From: Halopiger aswanensis
GTDB lineage: Archaea; Halobacteriota; Halobacteria; Halobacteriales; Natrialbaceae
Length of the DNA stretch: 64,000 nucleotides
Assembly: GCF_003610195.1 (NCBI RefSeq)
Contig: NZ_RAPO01000002.1
Coordinates: 992,001-1,056,000 of the forward strand
Direction: 5' to 3'
The notes beneath the pieces are model-generated. The model had not been told where the DNA came from. It did not search any database and saw nothing but the letters and a program-made list of their open reading frames with translations. Made by a program: the position numbers and the translations under genes. Positions 36,716 through 45,447 of the stretch are shown here, piece after piece. Numbering within the stretch: position 1 is the first letter of the stretch; the number at the start of each line of letters is the position of its first letter.

Positions 36716-37195
36716 TCAGATCTCATCGAGGCTATACTGTCTTTCTCGTCCCGTGGTGTCTATTGTTCTGATGGTGAGGCCCGAGGTACCGAAGTCTTCT
36801 AACAGGTTTCGGCAGGAGTTGCAGATATCCACATGGCGTGTGTCGCTGTAGACTGCTACGTCTGAGACTTCGCTGGCTCCTTCTGAGAGGGCTTTGTAGA
36901 TAGCTACTCGGAGTGCATGCACTGTGTCTTGTTCGCTGGGAATCTCTAACTCGGCTCCTGAGTAGATACTGTTGCTGTCGGTGTAGACCGTTGCCCCATT
37001 GCTTTCGCCGCTGGTAGAGTTCTTCGCAGCTTCTTTCGCGGTTTCCCGAAGTTCTTCTCGCAGCTCTTCTGGTGTCCGGCCTGTCCCCTGTGTTGACGGT
37101 GGCTGGATATCGAGGTCGCTCGGCTCAACCTGCCGGACCTTGTACGGTGTCAGGATGGTATCTTCGTCGTCCAGTCGGGCTTGATAATCGGTCAT
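36716..37195 (-). CDS. Cytidine-deaminase-like protein lacking the catalytic Glu
   Basis: A 159-aa protein. The C-terminal half follows the cytidine deaminase pattern: VHALRVAIYKALSEG (H93) and ICNSCRNLLEDFG (C125, C128), three residues that could hold zinc. The standard HAE motif reads HAL, so the proton-shuttling Glu is Leu95 and catalysis is doubtful. The N-terminal 60 residues are polar and probably disordered. Its start overlaps the stop of the McrB-N-like gene upstream, placing it last in the six-gene helicase/DndD-like operon. It might bind a nucleotide or modified base rather than deaminate it (inference). Confidence 0.6.
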   Translation of the reverse strand: MTDYQARLDDEDTILTPYKVRQVEPSDLDIQPPSTQGTGRTPEELREELRETAKEAAKNSTSGESNGATVYTDSNSIYSGAELEIPSEQDTVHALRVAIYKALSEGASEVSDVAVYSDTRHVDICNSCRNLLEDFGTSGLTIRTIDTTGRERQYSLDEI

Positions 37196-37788
37196 AGTTC
37201 TATGAAGTTGCTTGATTCGATGTCTGTGTTGCCGGTGCTGTAGAGTTCGGTGAAGTCAGGGTCGTCGCGGTCGTAGACGAACTCTTCACAGAAGGCCTGA
37301 ATCAGTGTGTCTGCAGATGGATCCTCTACTTCGAACCCGTAGTCTCGGAAGAGGAATGCTGCGAGTGGTTCGACAGGAACCTGCTCGCCACTGCACAGGT
37401 GTTCTCTGGCGAGTTCGGCGTGATTGTCGAAGAGTTTCCAGCGGCTTTTGCGTCCGTCTTTTTCGAACTCTCCGACTTTCAGGAGTGGAGTTGTTGTCCG
37501 GAGTGACGAGGGTGCGTATGTCCCGGCCACGTTTTTGTTGAACCAGAGCTCGGTTTCCTCAAAGTCGTCGACGGTGAAGGGTACGAGGTATGGCTTTTTC
37601 CCGGACCTCATTTCGAAGTACTTGTCGAAGAAGTCGTTGTAGTTGAAGTCCAGATCGTCAAGCCGGTTTTCCATACCTGCTTCTTGTCGAAGGCAGAGGT
37701 ATCCGGGGAACAAGCGGTGGATCGGCAGATCGACCAAGTCCCAGAACGATTCACGGACCACATCGACATCGAGGATGTATTCAGGCAT
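37192..37788 (-). CDS. Stand-alone homologue of the McrB N-terminal (specificity) domain
   Basis: A 198-aa protein colinear over its whole length with residues 1-202 of the McrB at 43846-45444. Shared features are FWxLxDxxIHRxFPGYL near the start, FxYNDFFDxxF, KPYxxPF, PVExxAAFLxRD, and DPxAxxLxxAFxxEFxYD near the end. In McrB this region precedes the AAA+ motor and should recognise DNA. Here the motor is absent and the domain lies between the 146-aa and deaminase-like genes of the neighbouring operon. It may give the DndD-like/helicase machinery the same target recognition as McrBC, or compete with it. Confidence 0.75.
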   Translation of the reverse strand: MPEYILDVDVVRESFWDLVDLPIHRLFPGYLCLRQEAGMENRLDDLDFNYNDFFDKYFEMRSGKKPYLVPFTVDDFEETELWFNKNVAGTYAPSSLRTTTPLLKVGEFEKDGRKSRWKLFDNHAELAREHLCSGEQVPVEPLAAFLFRDYGFEVEDPSADTLIQAFCEEFVYDRDDPDFTELYSTGNTDIESSNFIEL

Positions 37789-37803
37789 CTGTTTCTCTCT
37801 CGG

Positions 37804-38244
37804 TTACTCTTCTGCTTCGTGAAGTGACTTAAGTTCGCTTGTCAGCTCGTTCAGCGCCTCGTCGGGACCGAACACCTTGCCGTGGAGCTTCTCAATTCCG
37901 CTGTTGGCGTATTCCTGGGCGATGGTGTAGACAAGTTTCTCGTCTCTGAGGATGTCAGGGTCTCGTGTTTCTTTGACTGCCACGGACTGGATAATCCATT
38001 CTTGTTCGTCTGCAAGGGAGTCCCGGCCAAACAGGTAATGGAGATCTCCGTCGAGTTCTACTCTGCCTCCTTTCTCCCGTCCGTAGCCCATAGCGAACAG
38101 GAATATTTCACGGAGTTCAACTTCGTAGAACGGGGAGGACTCGGTTGTCCTGAGTTCTTCGTAGAGTTCGCGTTTGGAGCGTTCAATGGCAACGTCACGA
38201 GGAGCTTCGGTTTCCTCGTATTCGACCTGGCTTGAGTCAGTCAT
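37804..38244 (-). CDS. 146-aa accessory protein of the DndD-like operon
   Basis: A small alpha-helical acidic protein with FYEVELREIFLFAMGYG and IIQSVAVKETRDPDILRDEKLVYTIAQEYANSGIEKL. Such short proteins accompany DndD/Dnd-restriction-type ATPases; I recall this pattern in Dnd-associated accessory families but cannot confirm the match. It overlaps the DndD-like gene by 4 nt (ATGA), so the two are made together and probably form a complex. Confidence 0.6.
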   Translation of the reverse strand: MTDSSQVEYEETEAPRDVAIERSKRELYEELRTTESSPFYEVELREIFLFAMGYGREKGGRVELDGDLHYLFGRDSLADEQEWIIQSVAVKETRDPDILRDEKLVYTIAQEYANSGIEKLHGKVFGPDEALNELTSELKSLHEAEE

Positions 38245-40214
38245 CGGTCATTCACCTGGGTAACGTCTTTTTCGTAGTTGAGACGGTATTCGTGGGCGAT
38301 ACTGGGTTTTAGCATGGCTTGGACTTCCTGGCTGTACTCTTCGTCGGTCATCAGGAATGTGATCTGCGTGTCCTGGAGGTAGTCAGGAAGGTTTTGGGCG
38401 ATCCTGCGTTTGGGGCGGCTGGAGATCCTGCCCAGTGGTGTGTCGATTACCAATGGTGCGCTGAATCCACTGATTTTGGAGAGGGCAGACATGAAGGAGA
38501 GAGCGAGTACCTGGCGTTCGCCAGCAGACAGGGAGCCAAGCTTTTTCTCTCCGCTGGGGCCGAAGACCTTCACCTGGTACTCGTCGGTAAGTTCTACGTC
38601 GTAATTTTCGTCTTTCCAGATAAGGTCGTTGAAATACTGATTCAGGTATTCCTCAGTTTCGTTCCTAACCTCTTTGAGAATCTCTGCCCTGATCTCCTGC
38701 ATCTCTTCTTCGCTGTCATCGATGAAAGAGATCTTCTTGGCGAGGACTTCGTATTTTTCCTCCTTCTCCAGTTCTTCCTGCCACGCCTGACGGCGATCCT
38801 TGACTTTCTGTTCCTGTTGCTCAATCTCTCCTCGCAGCTGGCCGACTTCTTCCCGCATCTGGCGGATACGTTCCTCGATTTCGCTCCTCTGCTGTTCTAA
38901 CTGGGCGACGTCGACGTCTTCCGGGATTTCTTTGCCTTCCAGTTCCTTGGAGATGTCTCGGAGCTGGCGTTCAATTCCCTCGATGTCGTCTTCGATACCG
39001 GTGATGTCCCCGACGCCTTGGAGGAGGGCGTTGAGTGAGTCGTCGGCCTGTGAGAGCAGGTGAGGTATCTCGATTTTACCCTCGATGTTCCCCTCGGTGA
39101 TTACGGCAACCTCTTTCCGCAGCTCTTCCAGATGTTCCCGTTTCTCTTCGTCATCTTCGAGTTCTGCGCCACAGATACATTCTCCGCGATCCAGTAGTTG
39201 GTCGAGGAACCAGTCTTGGATCTTTGGCGGCAGCTGTCCCTGGTTCTCCAACTCTTCCAGCTGTTCCAAGGTGAACCGGAGAGCGTCCTCGTTGTAGATC
39301 AGTGCGCCTGCTTCAGCGAAGTTCTCAGCGACTTCCGCACGTTTCTCTACAAGATCGTCTCGTTTCTCGTCCAGTCGGTCATTGAGGTTTTCACGCCGTT
39401 CGAGTTTTCGCTGGACTTCAGGGTCGCTGCTGCCTGCAAGCTTCTCATCGATTTCATCAAGCCGGTCGTTTGCATCCCTGATATCTCGCTCGTACTCTTC
39501 TTCCCGGGATTCGAGGTCTTCCAGCTTGTCTTCGGCTTCCTCGTATTTCTCTCGTTTCCGCTTGGCTTCGCCTTCGTATTCTGTGGAGGTTCGCTCTAAC
39601 TCTGTTCTAACGGTGTCTATGTGATCCAGTGACCGGTTCAGGAGTTCAATGTGGGAGACGTCCAGGATTGCGGATTCGACACGGTCGGTGTATCTCTTAT
39701 CGAAGAAGTCGTCCAACTGCTCTCCGTCGAAGAGGAAGTATTCGTGGACTCGTGTCGGCAGGATCTCTGAAAGCCGGGTGTGAGGGTTTGGTACGTCCCG
39801 CCAGTCCTGCTGGAATTTCTGTCGTAGACGGAGGTCGCCGGTAGCGTCACTGAAGTCTCCGTCTTCCCTTTTGGCGGTGCGGAACTCCCGTGTGAAGATG
39901 TACTTGGGTTCGTCCTTCCCGAGTGTGACTTCGACGTATCCGGACGCGCTCTCTCCTTCGTTGATTTCGTCCAGTCGGCGTTTGTTCACCAGTGGATCTG
40001 ATTCAAGGCCTTGTTCTTCCTGTGTTTCGAGGTGTGTTTCCTCGTTGTAGAAGCAGAGTGTGATAGCGTTGAGGAGGTTGGATTTCCCTGCTCCGTTCTG
40101 GCCTTCGATGATGTTGATATGTTGGTCGCCGTCGATCTTGAGGTCAATTCGGACTGTACCCTTGTACTGCCGGTAGTCCTTCAGCTCGATGTCGAAGATC
40201 TGCAGGTTGTTCAT
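38241..40214 (-). CDS. DndD-like SMC-family ATPase
   Basis: A 657-aa SMC/Rad50-type ATPase. Walker A is EGQNGAGKS (residues 37-45). Long coiled coils flank a hook-like ECICGAE (CxC, near residue 350). The C-terminal half-domain carries the signature LSAGERQVLALSF and Walker B-type LVIDTPLGRIS, followed by FLMTDEEY. The DTPLGR motif is characteristic of DndD and relatives. DndD acts in phosphorothioate DNA modification, but no dndA, B, C or E genes are visible here. The coupling to a PLD-helicase fits a restriction or surveillance complex better. It overlaps genes on both sides. Confidence 0.8.
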   Translation of the reverse strand: MNNLQIFDIELKDYRQYKGTVRIDLKIDGDQHINIIEGQNGAGKSNLLNAITLCFYNEETHLETQEEQGLESDPLVNKRRLDEINEGESASGYVEVTLGKDEPKYIFTREFRTAKREDGDFSDATGDLRLRQKFQQDWRDVPNPHTRLSEILPTRVHEYFLFDGEQLDDFFDKRYTDRVESAILDVSHIELLNRSLDHIDTVRTELERTSTEYEGEAKRKREKYEEAEDKLEDLESREEEYERDIRDANDRLDEIDEKLAGSSDPEVQRKLERRENLNDRLDEKRDDLVEKRAEVAENFAEAGALIYNEDALRFTLEQLEELENQGQLPPKIQDWFLDQLLDRGECICGAELEDDEEKREHLEELRKEVAVITEGNIEGKIEIPHLLSQADDSLNALLQGVGDITGIEDDIEGIERQLRDISKELEGKEIPEDVDVAQLEQQRSEIEERIRQMREEVGQLRGEIEQQEQKVKDRRQAWQEELEKEEKYEVLAKKISFIDDSEEEMQEIRAEILKEVRNETEEYLNQYFNDLIWKDENYDVELTDEYQVKVFGPSGEKKLGSLSAGERQVLALSFMSALSKISGFSAPLVIDTPLGRISSRPKRRIAQNLPDYLQDTQITFLMTDEEYSQEVQAMLKPSIAHEYRLNYEKDVTQVNDR

Positions 40215-40408
40215 TCGTCACCTTGCTCTTGTGTTTCCTCGATGTGTTCCTCGATCAGTTCTCTGTATTCGTCGGAATACTGGTAGTTTTCCCGGTCGAG
40301 TTTAGACCGTTCGAACCGGAGGATTTCGTTGATGAAGTTGCGGAGATCGTCCCGCTCGATCTCGTCTGTCTTCTCGAGTATGAGGGAGTGGACATCAGTT
40401 TCTTTCAT
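40211..40408 (-). CDS. 65-aa acidic helical protein between helicase and DndD-like genes
   Basis: A 65-aa protein, predominantly helical and charged (DDLRNFINEILRFERSKLDREN ... EYRELIEEHIEE). Its stop overlaps the start of the DndD-like gene by 4 nt, which argues that it is a genuine operon member. Possibly a bridging subunit. No family recognised. Confidence 0.65.
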   Translation of the reverse strand: MKETDVHSLILEKTDEIERDDLRNFINEILRFERSKLDRENYQYSDEYRELIEEHIEETQEQGDE

Positions 40409-40451
40409 GTATGGTGTCGTTTACTAGTTCAACTCATATGGTCAGGGTACT

Positions 40452-42470
40452 TCAAATCTCGTAGACTGTTCTCAGTCGTTCGATTCCATTCCGTGCTTGG
40501 TGTTCGTTCCGCGCGTTGTCGGCAAACTCTTCAAATCGGTCGAGTTCTTTCCTCAGCAGGTTCTTTTCTGACTCTTGAACGTCGTCTGGGGGATGGAGTG
40601 AAGGTACAACGATCATGTCGTAGATTACTGCTTTGTCTTTGCCGGGGTATTGGCGTAGCAGTCTTCCACGCCGCTGGACGAACTGCATCGGATTTCCGCT
40701 GTTGGACATGAGGACTGCTTGCCTGGTCGATGGCACGTCGACGCCTTCATCGAGGCATCTCATGGCGACCAGGGCATCGTAGTCTCCTTTATCGAAGAGT
40801 TCGAGAAGTCGCTGCCGTTCCTCGTCATCTTCCTCGTAGGTGAATTTGTGCTGGATGATACCGTGTTCGTTCAGTACTTCCTGTACTTGGTCGATTTGTT
40901 GGGGATTAGTGTAGGCTAAGAAGTGGTCAACGTCTCCGATCTCGTCCAGGATATCGTGTAGGGCCTGGTACTTGTTTTCTGCACTTTTCACCAGCTTGGA
41001 GCGTTTCATCGCTAATCGTTCTACAACTTCGTCAGGGGCGTCTTCACTGGCGGAGGCCGCAGCTACCTTTTTTGTCAGTTGCTGGTACTCTTCTAATTCT
41101 TCTTGGGTCATCTCGACGATGATAGGGTGGTAGTCGTACGGTGTCAGGTAGTCTGGAATCGCATCTGCCAGTGTGTATTTGAAGATGACGCCGTTGAAGT
41201 ATTCCAGTAGATACGTGGTCCCTTCTTCGTCGTAATGGCGTTCTGGAGTTGCTGAGAGACCGATGCGGGCGTCGTAGCTGGCCAGCAGTCCTTTTCGTTG
41301 GTCATCTGATCCGAGGCGGTGGACTTCGTCCCCTATCAGCAGGGTTTTGCAAGTTGCGGAGTCGAGTTTTTCCCGGAAATACGAGTTGCTAAGGGTCTTA
41401 TGGGTGGTGATTACGAAGGCTTGGTCTCTGACACCGAGGTTGACGTTAGAGACTAATTTGGATAGATCTGATTTCCAGTCTGGGTTCATTGACCCGAAGA
41501 TCATCCTGGGGTTGTCGAAGTCGAACAGTTCCATGCTTTCCGCCCATTGTGGAGCCAAGTGAGTGACAGGAACAGCGATAACAGTGATTACGGGTTCGTC
41601 CTGTTCTTCGAGATATTGTTCGAGGGCGGATAGGGCTGTGATTGTTTTCCCGGTGCCAGTTGCCATTTCGAAGAGCCCGTTGCAGGCGTTCTGGAACCAG
41701 GATTTGACGGCTTTGTCCTGGTAGTCTCGAAGCGTTATCCCGGATTCTTCCTCTTCATCAAAGTCGTATGGAGGGCTGTCGTATTCACGGAGATCTGCCA
41801 GTTCTTCTTTGATGCTTTCTGGGATGGTGTAGACAGCTACGTTGTCGTCTTGATTCTCCCAGAGCGCGTCGAAGCGTTTTTCGTGGTAGTCGACTCCTTC
41901 CTGGTCGCGTTTGCTGAGCCAGTCACAGTCGATGGTATATGCTTCGTAGTTCCGGAGAGCTTGCTCACTATCGTTTTTCGATCCGTGGAATGCAACTCGG
42001 TTCCTGTCCTGGTCGTAGAATACGCCGAATTTGTCGTGGAAGTCGCCGGAAAGAGAGTTCTGGGGGATTGCAAGTCGGATTTCTAGTAGGCCGTCAGCGA
42101 TCATCCACGCTATGGCCTCTCGGGTGTCTTCTTCGAGATCGTTGTGTAGATCCTCGATGGAGCGTTCAAGAGCTTGTCGCAGCCGTTCGTCCTGTTTAGC
42201 TTGTTCTCCTTCGACGATTGCCTCCCAGTCCTCCTCGCTAAGATGGGGGCTGGTCAGCCATTTTGCAGTCCCGCCGTTCTTTGCGAGCTGTGTAAGTCCT
42301 CGTGCTGCGGATTGTGCCCAGTTTGAGGTGAAGTATCCGACTCCGCGTTTGTATTCGACTGAGCGGGAGAGTAGAGGGATGTAGAAGTCGTTGATGAAGT
42401 CTGTGTTTGAGGTGTCGATGACTCTTGGAATGTCGAGAGCCGGAAATCCTGGAGAATCGCCAGCCGTCAT
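40452..42470 (-). CDS. PLD-nuclease / SF2 helicase fusion
   Basis: A 672-aa protein. Residues 1-230 form a phospholipase-D-like nuclease domain with one HKD motif (H145, K147, then GSKN at 163-166). An SF2 helicase follows: Walker A MATGTGKT at 269-276, DEVH in LLIGDEVHRL, SAT in GLSATPERHY, and motif VI QRRGRLLRQYPG. With one HKD motif the nuclease would need to dimerise. First gene of the operon, so it probably supplies DNA unwinding and cleavage for the DndD-like system. Similar helicases accompany Dnd-type and type I/III-like restriction modules. Confidence 0.85.
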   Translation of the reverse strand: MTAGDSPGFPALDIPRVIDTSNTDFINDFYIPLLSRSVEYKRGVGYFTSNWAQSAARGLTQLAKNGGTAKWLTSPHLSEEDWEAIVEGEQAKQDERLRQALERSIEDLHNDLEEDTREAIAWMIADGLLEIRLAIPQNSLSGDFHDKFGVFYDQDRNRVAFHGSKNDSEQALRNYEAYTIDCDWLSKRDQEGVDYHEKRFDALWENQDDNVAVYTIPESIKEELADLREYDSPPYDFDEEEESGITLRDYQDKAVKSWFQNACNGLFEMATGTGKTITALSALEQYLEEQDEPVITVIAVPVTHLAPQWAESMELFDFDNPRMIFGSMNPDWKSDLSKLVSNVNLGVRDQAFVITTHKTLSNSYFREKLDSATCKTLLIGDEVHRLGSDDQRKGLLASYDARIGLSATPERHYDEEGTTYLLEYFNGVIFKYTLADAIPDYLTPYDYHPIIVEMTQEELEEYQQLTKKVAAASASEDAPDEVVERLAMKRSKLVKSAENKYQALHDILDEIGDVDHFLAYTNPQQIDQVQEVLNEHGIIQHKFTYEEDDEERQRLLELFDKGDYDALVAMRCLDEGVDVPSTRQAVLMSNSGNPMQFVQRRGRLLRQYPGKDKAVIYDMIVVPSLHPPDDVQESEKNLLRKELDRFEEFADNARNEHQARNGIERLRTVYEI

Positions 42471-42736
42471 TTATACTCTACAATGGCGGGAAGGTCCGAT
42501 AAGTGTATGGTTAGATTCTGTGGATTAGATGGAGTGAGCTGAGTGCAGATGATGTACTTTGTAGCTCTCGGTTATCCACTCCAAGTAACCAGCCTACTAA
42601 TTTCCACCAAGATGAGTTCTCAGAGAACTGACTCGGCCTGTATTACACTAAGCAGGACGATTGCCTGTAATCTAAGTCAACTACTTTCACTGGGGTTCCG
42701 GTGCGTTCAAGTGGTCGGTACTCAGTATTTCTTGTA
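42471..42736. promoter_or_regulatory. Divergent promoter region between the two restriction operons
   Basis: A 266-bp A+T-rich gap separates the start codons of the helicase (minus) and the methyltransferase (plus) genes. No gene is seen in it. It must hold both promoters and is the natural place for joint control, for example delaying restriction until methylation is established. I could not identify a clear operator. Confidence 0.45.
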
Positions 42737-43849
42737 ATGACTGAGAACGAGTCTGAGGATTCCGTTGTTCCATATCCGGATGCGGATCTTTCTGTTGAGA
42801 GGCCAACGATTCACGAAAGTGATGCAAGGGATGTCCCGCAAGAGGATGATTCTGTGGATATTATTTTTACATCGCCTCCGTATTGGCAGAAGCGTGACTA
42901 CGGTTTTGAGGACCAAATTGGGCAGGAAGAGACGCCCGAGGAGTTCATCGATACGTTGATTGATTGTATGGATGAGTGGAACCGGGTTTTGAAGCCGAAT
43001 GGTTCTCTATTCCTGAATATCGGTGACACGTACGATAACCGGAGTTTGGTTGGTATTCCCGAGATGCTAATGCAGGCTGCTCGTGAGAACGGGTGGCTTG
43101 TCCGGAATAAGATTCTGTGGGCGAAGCCGAGTGGGATGCCGGAGCCTGCTCCGAACAGGTTGGCAAATCGCCACGAGTACATTTTCCATTTCACCCGTAA
43201 CAACGAGTATTACTACGATCTGCACGCTTACTCGAAGGAGTACGGTAACGGCTCGAATCCTGGAGACATCTGGAACGTAGGTTTCGACCGGAATACTGGT
43301 GATCACTTGGCTCCTTTCCCGTCTGAGCTTCCGGAGCGTGCGTTGACGATGGCAGGTCCTCGTGCTGTATGCAGTGAGTGCGGTCAGCCGTTGGAGCGGA
43401 AGATGGTTCGTACGACGAAACTGGATGAGAGCAGAGATCAGGCTCGGCGTGCGATGGAGATCTACGAGGAGTCAGATCTGACTGAGGAGCATATCCGTGC
43501 TGTGCAGGCAGTCGGTATCTCTGATGCTGGTAAGGCGATGGAGATTCAGGATGGTACGGGCCGGAATGCTGACGATGTCCAAGAACTAGCTGATGAGGCG
43601 AAGGAAGTCCTCGGCGGGTATTTCCGTGAGTTCACGTTCCCGAAGAAGGAGACGGGCGGCTGGGAGGGCTGTGATTGTGATGCTCCTACGGAGCCTGGTG
43701 TTGCTATGGACCCGTTCATGGGTTCAGGCACGACCCTTCAGGCGGCGTTGAAGATGGGTTTGAACGCTGTCGGCGTGGACCTTGATCCTGTAGAGGATTT
43801 CCAGATGCCCATTCAGGCCAAGTCAAAGATCGAAAGTGAGTCTTCATGA
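42737..43849 (+). CDS. Beta-class DNA methyltransferase (m4C or m6A) coupled to McrBC
   Basis: A 370-aa SAM-dependent DNA methyltransferase. Catalytic motif IV TSPPYW is at residues 45-50 and SAM-binding motif I DPFMGSGTT at 325-333, the order of the beta class. SPPY favours N4-cytosine but does not exclude N6-adenine. An insert contains CSECGQP and later CDCDAP, possible zinc ligands, probably in the target-recognition region. The ATG at 42737 is preferred to an in-frame start at 42701. Its stop overlaps the McrB start (ATGA), so it is translated with the nuclease and probably protects host DNA. Confidence 0.88.
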   Translation: MTENESEDSVVPYPDADLSVERPTIHESDARDVPQEDDSVDIIFTSPPYWQKRDYGFEDQIGQEETPEEFIDTLIDCMDEWNRVLKPNGSLFLNIGDTYDNRSLVGIPEMLMQAARENGWLVRNKILWAKPSGMPEPAPNRLANRHEYIFHFTRNNEYYYDLHAYSKEYGNGSNPGDIWNVGFDRNTGDHLAPFPSELPERALTMAGPRAVCSECGQPLERKMVRTTKLDESRDQARRAMEIYEESDLTEEHIRAVQAVGISDAGKAMEIQDGTGRNADDVQELADEAKEVLGGYFREFTFPKKETGGWEGCDCDAPTEPGVAMDPFMGSGTTLQAALKMGLNAVGVDLDPVEDFQMPIQAKSKIESESS

Positions 43850-45444
43850 CGGAATACGTCCTGACCGAGGAAGCAGCCAGAGAAGCCTTCTGGGAGCTTA
43901 CTGACATCGAGATCCACCGCAGCTTTCCAGGGTACCTTGGGTTGAAGTGGGCCTCGTCGAAGGCTGGGACCACGGACGGCTTTCAGTTCGAGTACAACGA
44001 CTTCTTTGACACCTTTTTCAAGATCCGCGAGCAGGCGGTCGGGAAGCCTTACGTAATTCCGTTTAATCCAAATGAGGATCCCGATGCCGAAACCGAGAAC
44101 ATGTGGCTGCAGAACAACGCTGCTGGCTCCTACGGTCCTTCTTACAACGGTGTAACCTTCGGCAGTATGGTCGAAGATGTCTCTGGGCGTGCTACCAGTG
44201 CTGACTGGGAGTTGGTGGACGATTACTGGACAGTCGTCCGGGACGACATGCTGGAAGGAGACAGTATCCCGGTTGAGTTGGTGGCCGCATTTCTTCTTCG
44301 AGACTTCGTGATCGAGATGGACGACCCGGGTGCAGAAGGGCTTGTTGAAGCCTTCCAGGACGAGTTTGGGTACGACGAAAGCGATTCCGACTACAATGCA
44401 CTGTACCTGACCGATACTGGTCACATCGACGCTGACAATTTCGAGCAGTACGATTCATCGATGGGTAGCGGCTCCGGCACCGATGCTTCAACCAGTTCGA
44501 AATTGCAAGGGAAGGCGCGTGATATGGATCCTGCCGATCTCGGCCTTCTGGGGACTACGGGGCCGAGTCTTGACCTTGATGACATCGATATTGACGGCTT
44601 GAGCGACGACACCAGTTTCGACCGTGATGATGTCGAGGATTGGTTGATCGGTTTGAAGCGGAAGAAACAGGCCATCTTCTACGGGCCGCCAGGCACGGGC
44701 AAGACGTTCACTGCGAAGAAAATCGCGGATGAATTGGTGGAGGGTACTGATGGGTTCACTGATATCCTTCAGTTCCATCAGAACTACGAGTATGAGGACT
44801 TCATTCAGGGGATCCGACCATCGACGGATGGTAGCGATCTTTCGTATAGCTTGGAGAGCGGCACGTTCCTTGACTTCTGCGAAGAGGCAGGTGAACGGAG
44901 CAGTCCCTGTGTCTTGATTATCGACGAAATCAACCGGGCCGACCTCTCTGCTGTGTTTGGTGAGTTGATGTATCTCTTGGAGTATCGGGAGGACGATGTG
45001 CAGCTGGCGCAGAGCCAGGTCGATGAGGATGATTCGTACTTGGAGGAGAATGGTTTCGAGATTCCGGATAACGTCTACATCATCGGTACGATGAACACGG
45101 CAGACCGTTCCATCGCCTTGGTGGATTTCGCGTTGCGCCGGCGTTTCGCGTTCCTCAAGCTTCCTCCGAACTGGAGTGTATTGAGAGAGAAGTTCTCTGC
45201 TTCCGGTGTCGATGTCGACGACTTAGTCAATGTAATGGAATCCGTGAATGGTGATATCAATGATCAAAACTACGAGCTGGGGCACACGTACTTCTTAGAG
45301 GCCAGTGACCGGGATGAGGTCCGGAATATCTGGGAGCTGGAAATCGTGCCGTATCTCGAGGAGTTCTTCGTTGACCAGCAGAAGAAAGTAGATAACAACT
45401 ATACCTGGGACGAAATCACGTCTTCCAGCAGCTTCGATCTATAA
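43846..45444 (+). CDS. mcrB: McrB-family AAA+ GTPase
   Basis: A 532-aa McrB. Residues 1-202 are the DNA-recognition domain shared with the 198-aa protein at 37192, 205-265 a linker, then the AAA+ motor: Walker A GPPGTGKT (280-287), Walker B LIIDEINRA (357-365) and the McrB hallmark MNTADRS (416-422), followed by ALRRRFAF. It hydrolyses GTP to translocate DNA and drive McrC. Placed directly after a methyltransferase, which suggests the complex attacks DNA lacking, rather than carrying, its partner's methyl mark, as in LlaJI-like systems (inference). Confidence 0.92.
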   Translation: MTEYVLTEEAAREAFWELTDIEIHRSFPGYLGLKWASSKAGTTDGFQFEYNDFFDTFFKIREQAVGKPYVIPFNPNEDPDAETENMWLQNNAAGSYGPSYNGVTFGSMVEDVSGRATSADWELVDDYWTVVRDDMLEGDSIPVELVAAFLLRDFVIEMDDPGAEGLVEAFQDEFGYDESDSDYNALYLTDTGHIDADNFEQYDSSMGSGSGTDASTSSKLQGKARDMDPADLGLLGTTGPSLDLDDIDIDGLSDDTSFDRDDVEDWLIGLKRKKQAIFYGPPGTGKTFTAKKIADELVEGTDGFTDILQFHQNYEYEDFIQGIRPSTDGSDLSYSLESGTFLDFCEEAGERSSPCVLIIDEINRADLSAVFGELMYLLEYREDDVQLAQSQVDEDDSYLEENGFEIPDNVYIIGTMNTADRSIALVDFALRRRFAFLKLPPNWSVLREKFSASGVDVDDLVNVMESVNGDINDQNYELGHTYFLEASDRDEVRNIWELEIVPYLEEFFVDQQKKVDNNYTWDEITSSSSFDL

Positions 45445-45447
45445 TAG

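Noticed and set aside
38241-40214. Complete Dnd phosphorothioation system
   Set aside because: Only a DndD-like ATPase is present; cysteine desulfurase and DndC-type genes are absent.
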